From contig NZ_CP084876.1 in assembly GCF_020525925.1 (NCBI RefSeq), positions 3,658,001 through 3,722,000 on the forward strand: a DNA stretch of 64,000 nucleotides, in the 5' to 3' direction. This DNA comes from Klebsiella quasipneumoniae subsp. quasipneumoniae (GTDB lineage: Bacteria; Pseudomonadota; Gammaproteobacteria; Enterobacterales; Enterobacteriaceae). The notes under the pieces are model-generated. The model was not told the origin of the DNA, made no database searches, and saw nothing but the letters and a program-made list of their open reading frames with translations. The translations under genes were made by a program, and so were the position numbers. Numbering within the stretch: the stretch's first letter is position 1; every line of letters begins with the position of its first letter. Shown piece after piece: positions 50,758 through 61,129 of the stretch.

Positions 50758-52171
50758 TCCCCTTTCTGGCGGCCTCCCAGGCCGCCAGCGTCTCCTGCCG
50801 CGCCTGCTTGTGATCGACTATCGGGCGCGGATAATCCAGCGTAATCCCCTGTTTATCCGCCCACGCCCACGGCTGATGCAGCGCCTTCTCCGGCACCTTT
50901 GCCAGCTCCGGCAGCCAGCGACGCATAAACACCCCCTGCTTATCAAACTTCTCGCCCTGGGTGGTGGGATTAAATATGCGGAAATAGGGCGCGGCGTCGG
51001 TGCCCGTCGAAGCCGCCCACTGCCAGCCGCCGTTGTTCGCCGCCAGGTCGCCATCAATCAGCTGGCTCATGAAATAGCGCTCCCCTGCCCGCCAGTCGAG
51101 GCGCAGATCTTTAGTCAGGAAGCTGGCGACGATCATGCGCAACCGGTTATGCATCCAGCCGGTGGCGTTAAGCTGGCGCATGGCGGCATCGACAATCGGA
51201 TAGCCGGTCTCCCCGCGCTGCCAGGCCTGCAGGGCGACATCCTCTTCGCGCCAGGCGACCTTATCGGTCCAGGCGACAAACGGCCGTCCTTTACAGAGTT
51301 TCGGATAGTAGACCATCAGATGGCGGTAAAACTCCCGCCAAATCAGCTCATTAAGCCAGGTGGCGCCTGCCCCGCCGTCCAGCGCGGCGGGGTGTTCCGT
51401 CAGCAGCCGATGCAGACACTGGCGCGGCGACAGCACCCCGGTGGCCAGGCAGGGCGACAGGCGACTGGTCCCTTCCACGGCCGGGAAGTCGCGCTGCCCC
51501 TCATAATCCGCCGCCGGTTGCTGACAAAACGCGCGCAGCCGCGCCAGCGCCGTTTTTTCATCCGCGGCAAACAGCAGCCCATCGAACGGCGTTTGCGGAT
51601 AGTTGAGCTCCGGCGGCGGCGGCGCCTGGCGGGCGGGTGCCTCGCGCGGCTTTGGCGCGGCCACGCACGCCGGCAGCCCTTCCCGCAGCCGGCGAATAAA
51701 CGCATTCTTAAACGGAGTGAAGACTTTATACATTTCGCCGCCGCCGGTCAGTACGCTGCCGGGCGGCAACAGGACGCTGTCGTCAAATCCCTGGCAAATC
51801 ACTTCGCTCAAGGTGTTCTCAACGGCGGCATCGCGCTGGCGTTCATTGAATTCGTACTGATAGTTGTAGAACAGGTGACTGACCTGGTGCTGCTGGCAAA
51901 AATGGGCCAGCCGCTCGACGCTGGCGCTAAAATCGTCCGCCTCTTCTACCCACAACGGTATGCCACGCTCCGCCAGCGCGGCGTGCAGACTGTGCAAATG
52001 GCTGGCGATAAAAGCGGCCTGCCGCGGCGCCATATGATGCTCGCGCCACTGCCCTGGGGTGGCAATATAGAGCGCCAGCACCTGCGCCTGCGGATCGCGG
52101 CAGGCGGCGGCCAGCGCCAGGTTATCGTGAATGCGTAAATCCGTGCGTAACCAGACCAGATGGGTGGCCAT
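50729..52171 (-). CDS. phrB: Deoxyribodipyrimidine photolyase
   Basis: 480 residues from [18 protein letters not shown]-terminal alpha/beta domain for the MTHF antenna; C-terminal FAD domain with [30 protein letters not shown] and [14 protein letters not shown]. The Trp electron chain appears intact (GGWQWAAS). It repairs cyclobutane dimers in light. An internal AGGAGTGAT precedes 52171, so the four-residue longer start is not used. Confidence 0.96.
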   Translation of the reverse strand: MATHLVWLRTDLRIHDNLALAAACRDPQAQVLALYIATPGQWREHHMAPRQAAFIASHLHSLHAALAERGIPLWVEEADDFSASVERLAHFCQQHQVSHLFYNYQYEFNERQRDAAVENTLSEVICQGFDDSVLLPPGSVLTGGGEMYKVFTPFKNAFIRRLREGLPACVAAPKPREAPARQAPPPPELNYPQTPFDGLLFAADEKTALARLRAFCQQPAADYEGQRDFPAVEGTSRLSPCLATGVLSPRQCLHRLLTEHPAALDGGAGATWLNELIWREFYRHLMVYYPKLCKGRPFVAWTDKVAWREEDVALQAWQRGETGYPIVDAAMRQLNATGWMHNRLRMIVASFLTKDLRLDWRAGERYFMSQLIDGDLAANNGGWQWAASTGTDAAPYFRIFNPTTQGEKFDKQGVFMRRWLPELAKVPEKALHQPWAWADKQGITLDYPRPIVDHKQARQETLAAWEAARKGITPPPDGGS

Positions 52172-52297
52172 ATCACTCCTCATTATCCGTCAGCAAAACT
52201 CATCTCATGATCTAAGCCGGAAAAAATAGCGCGCTCCGGCAAAATAAGCACCTGCCAATTCCGCTGCGGCGCTTGCAACGAGTGTAGACAAGCGACG

Positions 52298-52326
52298 AAA
52301 AAAAACCGCCGGGGGCAACCGGCGGT
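52298..52326 (-). terminator. Terminator of ybfA
   Basis: ACCGCCGG/CCGGCGGT stem with six-base loop, followed on the minus strand by eight U, 28 nt past the ybfA stop. Confidence 0.92.
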
Positions 52327-52353
52327 TATTGGCTTTCATTGCAGCAGGGCGAA

Positions 52354-52560
52354 TCAGTAGAAGTCGTGAGCGGCTTTTTCCGCCTGCGCCATCCACACCG
52401 GCTGCTCGCTGGTTTTCGACCACACCCGGTGCAGCCAGCTGTAATAGCGGGCGCGATCTTTCCAGAACAGCATCACCGGCAGCGCCGCGACGCCAGCCAC
52501 GACGGCGAAAGCCCGACGCAGCAAAATAATATGAGCAGGATAAGCTTTGTACAACGCCAT
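52354..52560 (-). CDS. ybfA: Small membrane protein YbfA
   Basis: 68 residues from [20 protein letters not shown]. One hydrophobic helix (residues 10-31) and a conserved soluble part [20 protein letters not shown] ending AAHDFY. Matches E. coli YbfA, of unknown function. GGGAG lies 5 nt before the ATG. It is divergent from kdpFABC; one KdpE-like box lies 124 nt before its start. Confidence 0.9.
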   Translation of the reverse strand: MALYKAYPAHIILLRRAFAVVAGVAALPVMLFWKDRARYYSWLHRVWSKTSEQPVWMAQAEKAAHDFY

Positions 52561-52683
52561 CATTTCTCTCCCCTTTGTCAGGCCGGCAAGTCGCGCCGGT
52601 AAAAAATTACCATGTTTGTTTGAGCAAAATAGTACCGCGTTGGTTGTAATTTTACTACTCATCCGACCACTAAAAAGCACGTA

Positions 52684-52700
52684 TTTATACTTAATTTACA
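52684..52700 (+). promoter_or_regulatory. Second KdpE-like box, ybfA side
   Basis: TTTATACTTAATTTACA differs from the kdpF-proximal box at two bases and lies 88 bp away in the same orientation. Function is inferred. Confidence 0.45.
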
Positions 52701-52771
52701 TTCATCCCGTAAATTAGTTACGAAAAAGTTAAATTAATACTAACCATCAGTTAAATTGTGCCTTTGCCATT

Positions 52772-52788
52772 TTTATACTTTTTTTACA
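52772..52788 (+). promoter_or_regulatory. KdpE-binding site of the kdpFABC promoter
   Basis: TTTATACTTTTTTTACA, the same sequence as the E. coli KdpE site, with CC and a GC-rich run behind it. It lies about 43 bp upstream of a possible -10 TATTCT (52831-52836). Confidence 0.85.
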
Positions 52789-52870
52789 CCGCGCCCGCGG
52801 ATTTTTGCGAAATCTTTGCGCCGTAATTTCTATTCTCCTGGTAAATCAAAAACACACCCGGAGGTGGATT

Positions 52871-52960
52871 GTGACTGCAGGCGTACTCACTGGCGTTGGG
52901 CTGGTGTTCCTGTTACTGGCTTATCTGGTTTATGCCTTGATACATGCGGAGGCATTCTGA
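52871..52960 (+). CDS. kdpF: K+-transporting ATPase subunit KdpF
   Basis: 29 residues with a GTG start, one helix: [20 protein letters not shown] followed by ALIHAEAF. It stabilises the Kdp complex like a lipid. AGGTGG precedes it. Its stop overlaps the kdpA start. Confidence 0.92.
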   Translation: MTAGVLTGVGLVFLLLAYLVYALIHAEAF

Positions 52961-54639
52961 TGGCTGCCCAGGGATTTTTATTATTAGCCAGCTACCTGCT
53001 GGTATTGCTGGCGCTGGCGCGCCCGCTGGGGATGTGTCTGGCGAGAATGGTGAACAACATCCCGCTTCCCGGCCTGGCCGGCGTCGAGCGCGTCCTGTGG
53101 CGCGTGGCCGGGATCCGCGCCGATGAGATGGGCTGGCTGCAGTATTTGCTGGCGATCCTGCTGTTTAACGCCCTCGGCGGCCTGCCGCTGTTTGCCCTGC
53201 TGATGCTCCAGGGCGTGCTGCCCTTTAACCCGCAGCACCTGCCGGGGCTGCCGTGGGATCTGGCGCTCAACACCGCGGTCAGCTTTGTCAGTAATACCAA
53301 CTGGCAGGCTTACGCCGGCGAAAGCACCATGAGCTATCTCAGCCAGATGGTGGGGCTGACGGTGCAGAATTTCCTCTCCGCCGCCACCGGCATCGCCGTG
53401 GTCTTCGCCCTGACCCGCGCCTTCGCCCGACAGAAAATGTCCACCCTCGGCAATGCCTGGGTGGACCTGACGCGCATTACCCTGTGGCTGCTGCTGCCGC
53501 TCTCTCTGCTGGTGGCCCTGTTCTTTATTCAGCAAGGCGTGCCGCAGAACCTGCAGGCTTACCAGCCCTTTACCACCCTCGAAGGGGCGCACCAGCTGCT
53601 GCCGATGGGGCCTGTCGCCTCACAGGAAGCGATTAAGCTGCTGGGCACCAACGGCGGCGGTTTCTTTAACGCTAACTCCGCCCATCCGTTTGAAAACCCG
53701 ACGGCGCTGACCAATCTCGTGCAGATGCTGGCCATCTTCCTGATCCCGGCGGCGCTGTGCTTCGCCTTCGGCGAGGTGGTGAGCGATCGCCGCCAGGGGC
53801 GCGCTATTCTGTGGGCGATGACGCTGATCTTTATCCTCTGCGTCGCCGTGGTGATGTGGGCGGAAACCCGCGGCAACCCGCACCTGTTGACGCTGGGCGC
53901 CGACAGCAGCCTGAATATGGAAGGTAAAGAGAGCCGCTTCGGTATTCTCGCCAGCAGTCTGTTCGCGGTGATCACCACCGCCGCCTCCTGCGGCGCGGTC
54001 AACGCCATGCATGACTCCTTCACCGCGCTGGGCGGGATGGTGCCGATGTGGCTGATGCAGATTGGCGAAGTGGTGTTCGGCGGAGTCGGCTCGGGTCTCT
54101 ATGGCATGCTGCTGTTCGTTATGCTGGCAGTGTTTATCGCCGGGCTGATGGTCGGCCGCACCCCGGAGTACCTCGGGAAGAAAATCGATGTCCGGGAAAT
54201 GAAAATGATCGCCCTGGCCATTCTGGTCACCCCGACGCTGGTGCTGCTTGGCACGGCGCTGGCGATGATGACCGAGGCCGGCCGCGCCGGGATGTTCAAC
54301 CCCGGACCACACGGCTTTAGCGAGGTGCTGTACGCCGTCACCTCGGCGGCCAATAACAACGGCAGCGCCTTCGCCGGCCTGGGCGCGGCGACGCCCTTCT
54401 GGAACCTGCTGCTGGCGTTCTGCATGCTGGCTGGACGCTTCGCCGTCATCATTCCGGTGATGGCTATCGCCGGCTCGCTGGTGGCGAAGAAAATTCAACC
54501 GGCCAGCCCCGGTACCCTGGCCACCCACGACGCCCTGTTTATCGGTCTGCTGATCGGCACCGTGCTGCTGGTGGGCGCCCTGACCTTTATTCCTGCGCTG
54601 GCGCTTGGCCCGCTGGCCGAACACTTTTCCTTACTTTGA
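52960..54639 (+). CDS. kdpA: K+-transporting ATPase channel subunit KdpA
   Basis: 559 residues, ten membrane helices, start MAAQGFLLL overlapping the kdpF stop. Four selectivity-filter segments include [32 protein letters not shown] and AANNNGSAF. It selects and passes K+ to KdpB. A frame extension into the promoter is discarded. Confidence 0.96.
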   Translation: MAAQGFLLLASYLLVLLALARPLGMCLARMVNNIPLPGLAGVERVLWRVAGIRADEMGWLQYLLAILLFNALGGLPLFALLMLQGVLPFNPQHLPGLPWDLALNTAVSFVSNTNWQAYAGESTMSYLSQMVGLTVQNFLSAATGIAVVFALTRAFARQKMSTLGNAWVDLTRITLWLLLPLSLLVALFFIQQGVPQNLQAYQPFTTLEGAHQLLPMGPVASQEAIKLLGTNGGGFFNANSAHPFENPTALTNLVQMLAIFLIPAALCFAFGEVVSDRRQGRAILWAMTLIFILCVAVVMWAETRGNPHLLTLGADSSLNMEGKESRFGILASSLFAVITTAASCGAVNAMHDSFTALGGMVPMWLMQIGEVVFGGVGSGLYGMLLFVMLAVFIAGLMVGRTPEYLGKKIDVREMKMIALAILVTPTLVLLGTALAMMTEAGRAGMFNPGPHGFSEVLYAVTSAANNNGSAFAGLGAATPFWNLLLAFCMLAGRFAVIIPVMAIAGSLVAKKIQPASPGTLATHDALFIGLLIGTVLLVGALTFIPALALGPLAEHFSLL

Positions 54640-54659
54640 GCGATGCGGAGCCCCCTGTT

Positions 54660-56708
54660 ATGAGTCGCAAACAATTAGCCCTGCTGGAGCCGACGCTGGT
54701 GCGCCAGGCGCTGCTGGATGCCGTGAAAAAACTCAGCCCGATGGTGCAGTGGCGCAATCCGGTGATGTTTATCGTCTGGGTGGGCAGCCTGTTAACCACC
54801 CTGCTGGCCATCGCCATGGCTGGCGGCGCTCTGACCGGCAGCGCCACGTTTGCCGCCGCCATCAGTATCTGGTTATGGTTTACCGTGCTGTTCGCCAACT
54901 TTGCCGAAGCGATGGCGGAAGGCCGCAGCAAAGCCCAGGCCAATAGCCTGAAAGGGGTGAAAAAAACGGCCTTCGCCCGTAAGCTGCGCGCCCCGCAGCA
55001 CGACGCGACGGTCGACCATGTGCCGGCGGAAGACCTGCGCAAAGGCGACGTGGTGCTGGTGGAAGCCGGGGATATTATCCCCTGCGATGGCGAAGTCATC
55101 GAAGGCGGCGCCTCGGTGGACGAAAGCGCCATTACCGGCGAGTCCGCGCCGGTGATCCGCGAATCCGGCGGCGATTTCGCCTCGGTGACCGGCGGGACGC
55201 GCATCCTCTCCGACTGGCTGGTGATCCGCTGCAGCGTCAACCCGGGAGAAACCTTCCTCGACCGGATGATCGCCATGGTGGAAGGCGCCCAGCGCCGTAA
55301 AACGCCGAACGAAATCGCCCTGACGATCCTGCTGATCGCCCTGACGCTGGTGTTCCTGCTGGCCACCGCCACCATCTGGCCATTCTCGGCCTGGAGCGGC
55401 AATGCGGTGAGCGTCACCGTGCTGGTCGCTCTGCTGGTGTGCCTGATTCCGACCACCATCGGCGGTCTGCTGTCGGCGATCGGCGTCGCCGGGATGAGCC
55501 GTATGCTGGGCGCCAACGTGATCGCCACCAGCGGCCGCGCGGTGGAGGCCGCTGGCGATGTCGATGTCCTGCTGCTGGATAAAACCGGGACCATTACGCT
55601 CGGCAACCGCCAGGCCTCCGCTTTCCTGCCGGCGCGCGGTGTGGAAGAGCGAACCCTCGCCGACGCCGCCCAACTCTCCTCGCTGGCGGACGAAACCCCT
55701 GAGGGACGCAGCATCGTGGTGCTGGCGAAGCAGCGCTTCAACCTGCGCGAACGCGATCTGCAGTCGCTGCACGCCACCTTTGTCCCCTTTACCGCGCAAA
55801 CGCGGATGAGCGGCATCAATATCGATCAGCGCATGATCCGTAAAGGCTCGGTGGACGCGATTCGCCGTCACGTGGAGGCCAACGGCGGCCACTTCCCTGC
55901 CGATGTCGAGAAGCAGGTGGAAGAGGTCGCCCGCCAGGGGGCAACGCCGCTGGTGGTTGCCGAAGGTGAAAAGGTGCTGGGGATTATTTCGCTCAAAGAT
56001 ATCGTCAAAGGCGGCATCAAAGAGCGTTTCGCCCAGATGCGCAAAATGGGCATTAAAACGGTGATGATCACCGGCGATAACCGCCTCACCGCCGCGGCGA
56101 TCGCCGCCGAGGCCGGCGTCGACGATTTCCTCGCCGAAGCGACGCCGGAAGCCAAGCTGGCGCTGATCCGCCAGTATCAGTCGGAAGGTCGGCTGGTGGC
56201 GATGGCCGGCGACGGCACCAACGACGCGCCCGCGCTGGCCCAGGCCGACGTCGCGGTGGCCATGAACTCAGGCACCCAGGCGGCGAAAGAGGCGGGCAAC
56301 ATGGTCGACCTGGATTCCAACCCCACCAAACTGATTGAGGTGGTCCATATCGGCAAACAGATGCTGATGACGCGCGGCTCGCTGACCACCTTCAGTATTG
56401 CCAACGACGTGGCGAAATATTTCGCCATTATTCCGGCGGCATTTGCCGCGGTCTATCCCCAGCTGGCGATGCTGAACGTGATGGGCCTGCATTCGCCATC
56501 GTCGGCGATCCTCAGCGCCGTTATCTTCAACGCGCTGATCATCGTCTTCCTGATCCCGTTGGCCCTGAAAGGGGTGAGCTATCGCCCGCTCTCCGCCTCG
56601 GCGATGCTGCGCCGCAACCTGTGGATCTACGGCCTCGGCGGTCTGCTGGTGCCATTTATCGGTATTAAAGCCATTGACCTGCTGCTGACCCTGAGCGGTC
56701 TGGTGTGA
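54660..56708 (+). CDS. kdpB: K+-transporting P-type ATPase KdpB
   Basis: 682 residues. [11 protein letters not shown] (with the TGES loop and its regulatory Ser), DKTGTIT with phosphorylated Asp307, KGSVDAI, TGDN and [14 protein letters not shown]. Seven membrane helices. ATP hydrolysis drives K+ from the KdpA tunnel to the cytosol. The ATG is 20 nt after kdpA. Confidence 0.97.
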   Translation: MSRKQLALLEPTLVRQALLDAVKKLSPMVQWRNPVMFIVWVGSLLTTLLAIAMAGGALTGSATFAAAISIWLWFTVLFANFAEAMAEGRSKAQANSLKGVKKTAFARKLRAPQHDATVDHVPAEDLRKGDVVLVEAGDIIPCDGEVIEGGASVDESAITGESAPVIRESGGDFASVTGGTRILSDWLVIRCSVNPGETFLDRMIAMVEGAQRRKTPNEIALTILLIALTLVFLLATATIWPFSAWSGNAVSVTVLVALLVCLIPTTIGGLLSAIGVAGMSRMLGANVIATSGRAVEAAGDVDVLLLDKTGTITLGNRQASAFLPARGVEERTLADAAQLSSLADETPEGRSIVVLAKQRFNLRERDLQSLHATFVPFTAQTRMSGINIDQRMIRKGSVDAIRRHVEANGGHFPADVEKQVEEVARQGATPLVVAEGEKVLGIISLKDIVKGGIKERFAQMRKMGIKTVMITGDNRLTAAAIAAEAGVDDFLAEATPEAKLALIRQYQSEGRLVAMAGDGTNDAPALAQADVAVAMNSGTQAAKEAGNMVDLDSNPTKLIEVVHIGKQMLMTRGSLTTFSIANDVAKYFAIIPAAFAAVYPQLAMLNVMGLHSPSSAILSAVIFNALIIVFLIPLALKGVSYRPLSASAMLRRNLWIYGLGGLLVPFIGIKAIDLLLTLSGLV

Positions 56709-56718
56709 GGAACAAACT

Positions 56719-57294
56719 ATGTCATTGATTCGTCCAGCACTTGTGCTATTTATTCTGTTAACCCTGCTCACCGGCGGCGTTTATCCTCTGCTGACCACCA
56801 GCCTGGGACAGTGGTGGTTTAACTCACAGGCCAATGGCTCGCTGATCCGCCTGAACGGCGAGGTGCGCGGCTCGGCGCTGATTGGCCAGAACTTTACCGC
56901 CGCAGGCTATTTCCAGGGCCGCCCGTCAGCCACCGCGGAGACAGCGGATAACCCGATGGCCTCTGGCGGCAGCAACCTCGCCGCCAGCAACCCGGCGCTG
57001 GATAAGGCGGTAAGCGAGCGGGTACAGGCCCTGCGCGCCGCGAACCCGGATGCCGACCCGCGGGTGCCAGTCGAACTGGTCACCACCTCGGCGAGCGGTC
57101 TCGATAACAACCTGACCCCGGCCGCCGCGCTGTGGCAGGCGCCCCGGGTGGCCAAAGCGCGCCAGCTGAGCGTCGACCAGGTGACCGCGCTGGTTAACCA
57201 GGCCACACAAACGCCGCTGCTGAGCTTCCTTGGCCAGCCGGTGGTCAATATACTGCAACTCAATATGGCGCTGGATGCCCTGAAGGATAAGTAA
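56719..57294 (+). CDS. kdpC: K+-transporting ATPase subunit KdpC
   Basis: 191 residues. One N-terminal helix ([18 protein letters not shown]), then a periplasmic domain with [16 protein letters not shown] and [14 protein letters not shown]. It holds KdpA and KdpB together and may aid ATP affinity. Its stop abuts the kdpD start. Confidence 0.96.
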   Translation: MSLIRPALVLFILLTLLTGGVYPLLTTSLGQWWFNSQANGSLIRLNGEVRGSALIGQNFTAAGYFQGRPSATAETADNPMASGGSNLAASNPALDKAVSERVQALRAANPDADPRVPVELVTTSASGLDNNLTPAAALWQAPRVAKARQLSVDQVTALVNQATQTPLLSFLGQPVVNILQLNMALDALKDK

Positions 57295-59982
57295 ATGAGT
57301 GACGAGCCGCTGCGTCCGGACCCTGACCGCCTGCTGCAGCACACCGCCGCCCCGCATCGCGGCAAACTGAAAGTCTTCTTCGGCGCCTGCGCCGGGGTGG
57401 GGAAAACCTGGGCGATGCTGGCGGAAGCGCAGCGGCTGCGGGCCCAGGGGCTGGATATTCTGATTGGCGTGGCGGAGACCCACGGCCGGAAAGAGACCGC
57501 CGCGATGCTGCAGGGCCTGAGCACCCTGCCGCCGCGGCGGCTCGCTCACCGCGGGCGCTACGTGTATGAGTTCGACCTCGACGCCGCCCTCGCCCGCCGC
57601 CCGGCGCTGATTCTGGTGGATGAACTGGCGCACAGTAATGCCCCCGGCTCCCGCCATCCGAAGCGCTGGCAGGATGTGGACGAACTGCTGGAAGCCGGGA
57701 TTGACGTCTTCACCACGGTTAACGTTCAGCATCTGGAAAGCCTGAACGACGTTGTCAGCGGGATCACCGGCGTGCAGGTGCGGGAGACCGTCCCCGATCC
57801 CTTTTTTGACGCCGCGGACGACGTGGTGCTGGTGGACCTCCCCCCTGACGATCTGCGCCAGCGGCTCAATGAGGGCAAAGTCTACATCGGCGGCCAGGCC
57901 GAGCGCGCTATCGAGAACTTTTTCCGCAAAGGGAACCTGATTGCGCTGCGCGAACTGGCTCTGCGCCGTACCGCCGATCGCGTCGATGAGCAGATGCGCG
58001 CCTGGCGCGACCGCCAGGGCCAGGAGAAAGTCTGGCACACCCGCGACGCCATTCTGCTCTGTATCGGGCACAACACCGGCAGCGAAAAGCTGGTGCGTAC
58101 CGCCGCCCGCCTCGCCGCCCGTCTGGGCAGCGTCTGGCATGCGGTATATGTCGAAACGCCTTCCCTGCACCGCCTGCCGGAATCCCGGCGGCGGGCCATC
58201 CTCGCCGCGCTGCGTCTGGCCCAGGAGCTGGGCGCCGAAACCGCCACCCTCTCCGACCCGTCTGAAGAGAAAGCGGTCCTCCATTACGCGCGCGAACATA
58301 ACCTCGGAAAAATTGTCATCGGCCGCCAGAGCAAGCGCCGCTGGTGGGATCGCAGCGGCTTCGCCGACCGTCTGGCTCGTCACGCGCCGGACCTCGATCT
58401 GGTGGTCATCGCCCTGGATGAAAAGCCCTTCCCCCTTCCGGCGCGCGCCAGCGACACTCGTCCGGCGCTGGAGAAATGGCGGCTGCAGCTGCAGGGCTGC
58501 GCGTTGGCGGTGGCCCTGTGCGCCATCATTACTCTGGTGGCCATGCAGTGGCTGATGGCCTTCGAAGCCGCCAACCTGGTCATGCTCTATCTGCTGGGGG
58601 TGGTGATCATCGCCCTGCTCTATGGCCGCTGGCCGTCGGTGCTGGCGACGGTGATCAACGTTATCAGTTTCGATCTCTTTTTTGTCGCCCCGCGCGGCAC
58701 GCTGGCGGTGTCAGATGTCCAGTATCTGCTCACCTTCGGCGTGATGCTCACCGTTGGCCTGCTTATCGGTAACCTCACCGCCGGCGTGCGCTACCAGGCG
58801 CGGGTGGCGCGCTATCGCGAGCGGCGTACCCGCCACCTGTATGAAATGTCCAAAGCGCTGGCGGTGGGTCGTAGCCAGCAGGATATCGCCACCACCAGCG
58901 AGCGGTTTATCGCCTCCACCTTTCAGGCTCGCAGCCAGCTGCTGCTCCCGGACGCCCAGGGGAAACTGCTGCCCTTAACCCACCAGCCCGGGCTGACGCC
59001 GTGGGATGACGCCATCGCCCGCTGGAGCTTTGATAAGGGGCAACCCGCCGGCGCCGGCACCGATACCCTGCCCGGCGTGCCGTATCAGATCCTGCCCCTG
59101 AAGAGCGCCGCCCGCACCTGGGGACTGCTGGTGGTGGAGCCGGCGAATCTGCGCCAGCTGATGATCCCGGAGCAGCAGCGGCTGCTGGAGACCTTCACCC
59201 TGCTGGTGGCCAGCGCCCTGGAGCGTCTCACCCTGACCGCCAGCGAAGAGCAGGCCCGGCTGACCAGCGAGCGCGAAAGCCTGCGTAACTCGCTGCTCGC
59301 CGCCCTGTCCCACGATCTGCGTACCCCGCTCACCGTGCTGTTTGGCCAGGCGGAAATCCTGACCCTCGATCTGGCCAGCGAGGGCTCGAAGCATGCCCCG
59401 CAGGCCAATGAAATCCGCCAGCATGTGCTCAATACCACCCGGCTGGTGAACAACCTGCTGGATATGGCGCGGATCCAGTCCGGCGGCTTTAATCTGCACA
59501 AGGAGTGGCTGACGCTGGAGGAAGTGGTCGGCAGCGCGCTGCGTATGCTCGAGCCGAGCCTCGGCGGCCAGCACGTTCAACTGGATTTACCCGACCCGCT
59601 GCAGCTGGTGCATGTCGACGGGCCGCTGTTCGAGCGGGTGCTGATCAATCTGCTGGAGAATGCCCATAAGTATGCCGGCGCCCGGGCGGACATCGGTATT
59701 CGCGCCGAAGCAGACGCCCGGCAGCTGTCGCTGGAGGTATGGGATAATGGTCCGGGGATCCCGGCGGGTCAGGAACAGGCTATCTTTGATAAATTCGCCC
59801 GCGGCAACAAAGAGTCGGCGATCCCCGGCGTCGGGCTGGGCCTTGCCATCTGTCAGGCCATCGTCGACGTCCACGGCGGGACCATCTCCGCCAGCAACCG
59901 GCCGGAAGGCGGCGCCTCATTCCGTGTTACACTGCCGGGAGAAACGCCCCCTGAACTGGAAGAGCTATCTGAGGAATTGTGA
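57295..59982 (+). CDS. kdpD: Osmosensitive K+ sensor histidine kinase KdpD
   Basis: 895 residues. N-terminal KdpD domain with Walker A GACAGVGKTWAML and a following Usp domain; four closely spaced membrane helices at about 400-500; GAF-like region; H-box ALSHDLRTPLTVLFGQ; ATPase boxes NLLENAHKYA, DNGPGIP and GVGLGLAI. It senses K+ limitation and phosphorylates KdpE. It starts right after kdpC and overlaps kdpE by four bases. Confidence 0.97.
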   Translation: MSDEPLRPDPDRLLQHTAAPHRGKLKVFFGACAGVGKTWAMLAEAQRLRAQGLDILIGVAETHGRKETAAMLQGLSTLPPRRLAHRGRYVYEFDLDAALARRPALILVDELAHSNAPGSRHPKRWQDVDELLEAGIDVFTTVNVQHLESLNDVVSGITGVQVRETVPDPFFDAADDVVLVDLPPDDLRQRLNEGKVYIGGQAERAIENFFRKGNLIALRELALRRTADRVDEQMRAWRDRQGQEKVWHTRDAILLCIGHNTGSEKLVRTAARLAARLGSVWHAVYVETPSLHRLPESRRRAILAALRLAQELGAETATLSDPSEEKAVLHYAREHNLGKIVIGRQSKRRWWDRSGFADRLARHAPDLDLVVIALDEKPFPLPARASDTRPALEKWRLQLQGCALAVALCAIITLVAMQWLMAFEAANLVMLYLLGVVIIALLYGRWPSVLATVINVISFDLFFVAPRGTLAVSDVQYLLTFGVMLTVGLLIGNLTAGVRYQARVARYRERRTRHLYEMSKALAVGRSQQDIATTSERFIASTFQARSQLLLPDAQGKLLPLTHQPGLTPWDDAIARWSFDKGQPAGAGTDTLPGVPYQILPLKSAARTWGLLVVEPANLRQLMIPEQQRLLETFTLLVASALERLTLTASEEQARLTSERESLRNSLLAALSHDLRTPLTVLFGQAEILTLDLASEGSKHAPQANEIRQHVLNTTRLVNNLLDMARIQSGGFNLHKEWLTLEEVVGSALRMLEPSLGGQHVQLDLPDPLQLVHVDGPLFERVLINLLENAHKYAGARADIGIRAEADARQLSLEVWDNGPGIPAGQEQAIFDKFARGNKESAIPGVGLGLAICQAIVDVHGGTISASNRPEGGASFRVTLPGETPPELEELSEEL

Positions 59983-60656
59983 TTAACGTTCTGATTATCG
60001 AAGACGAACACGCTATCCGTCGCTTTCTGCGCACCGCGCTGGAAGCCGACGGCATGCGCGTATTTGAAGCGGAAACCCTGCAGCGCGGGCTGATCGAAGC
60101 CGCCACCCGTAAGCCCGACCTCGCGATACTCGATCTCGGCCTGCCGGATGGCGACGGCATTGATTTTATTCGCGACCTGCGCCAGTGGAGTCAGATGCCG
60201 ATTATCGTCCTGTCAGCGCGTAGCGAAGAGCACGACAAAATTGCCGCCCTGGATGCCGGCGCCGATGACTACTTAAGTAAACCCTTTGGCATCGGCGAGC
60301 TGCAGGCCCGCCTGCGCGTCGCACTGCGTCGTCACGGCGCGGCGCAGTCCGACGAGCCGGTGGTGCGCTTCTCCGACCTGGAGGTCAATATCCCCGCCCG
60401 CCGCATCCTGCGCGGCAGCGAAGAGATCCACCTGACGCCCATCGAGTTTCGCCTGCTGGCGGCGCTATTGAATAATCCCGGCAAAGTGCTTACCCAGCGC
60501 CAGCTGCTGAATCAGGTGTGGGGCCCTAACGCCGTGGAGCACAGCCATTATCTGCGGATCTATATGGGTCACCTGCGGCAAAAGCTGGAGGCCGATCCGG
60601 CGCGCCCGCAGCATCTGCTGACCGAAACCGGGATTGGTTATCGCTTTATGCCCTGA
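59979..60656 (+). CDS. kdpE: Response regulator KdpE
   Basis: 225 residues with a GTG start overlapping the kdpD stop. Receiver domain with the phospho-Asp52 in LAILDLGLPDGDG and Lys in YLSKPFG; OmpR-type winged helix with LTPIEFRLLAALLNN and EHSHYLRIYMGHLRQKL. It activates kdpFABC through the box at 52772-52788. Its last 19 nt overlap a convergent gene. Confidence 0.97.
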   Translation: MINVLIIEDEHAIRRFLRTALEADGMRVFEAETLQRGLIEAATRKPDLAILDLGLPDGDGIDFIRDLRQWSQMPIIVLSARSEEHDKIAALDAGADDYLSKPFGIGELQARLRVALRRHGAAQSDEPVVRFSDLEVNIPARRILRGSEEIHLTPIEFRLLAALLNNPGKVLTQRQLLNQVWGPNAVEHSHYLRIYMGHLRQKLEADPARPQHLLTETGIGYRFMP

Positions 60657-61075
60657 GCCCCGCCTCTGCAGTACCAGAGGCTGGCGATTTTCAACCCTTC
60701 AGAGAGCAGCAGGAAGCCTCCCAGGATCGCGAAATGCCGGACGCCGGCGGCCTGAATCAGCCACAGACCCACAGAAAGCGAAGGCTGCATAAACACCAGC
60801 CTGAGCGGCGCCTGCCCCCAGGCCAGCCACAGCCCATAGCGGCTCTGACGGAAAAAGAGGATCATCGACAGCGGGATGCTGATAATCAGCAGCACATTCA
60901 GCGGATAGAGCCAGACCGCCGCAGCGCCCCAGTCGTGCAGCAGCTGGAGATAAGCCAGCAGGTCGTCGTAAAAAGGGAGTCGGCGGTGGGCAATATTCCA
61001 CCATAAGAATTGCAGGACGAAAAAGAGATCCATCCACGCCCAGAACAAAAACAGGGACTTCCGTTGTATTTTCAT
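60638..61075 (-). CDS. Unrecognised four-helix membrane protein
   Basis: 145 residues. Hydrophobic helices at about 6-27 (LFLFWAWMDLFFVLQFLWW), 53-75 (AVWLYPLNVLLIISIPLSMI), 83-106 and 112-132 (FAILGGFLLLSEGLKIASLW). The C-terminus is basic (CRGGAQGIKR). No enzyme motif or family is recognised. It lies on the pgm strand, but the pgm terminator sits only 14 nt before its start codon. The coding frame and membrane pattern look real; expression is uncertain. Its 3' end overlaps kdpE. Confidence 0.72.
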   Translation of the reverse strand: MKIQRKSLFLFWAWMDLFFVLQFLWWNIAHRRLPFYDDLLAYLQLLHDWGAAAVWLYPLNVLLIISIPLSMILFFRQSRYGLWLAWGQAPLRLVFMQPSLSVGLWLIQAAGVRHFAILGGFLLLSEGLKIASLWYCRGGAQGIKR

Positions 61076-61088
61076 CGCTATCCTTGCG

Positions 61089-61117
61089 AAAAAAATCAGG
61101 CCCGCGAGGGGCCTGAT
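61089..61117 (-). terminator. Terminator of pgm
   Basis: ATCAGGCCC-N5-GGGCCTGAT followed on the minus strand by seven U, 13 nt past the pgm stop. Confidence 0.93.
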
Positions 61118-61129
61118 GGTCGTGCGCCT

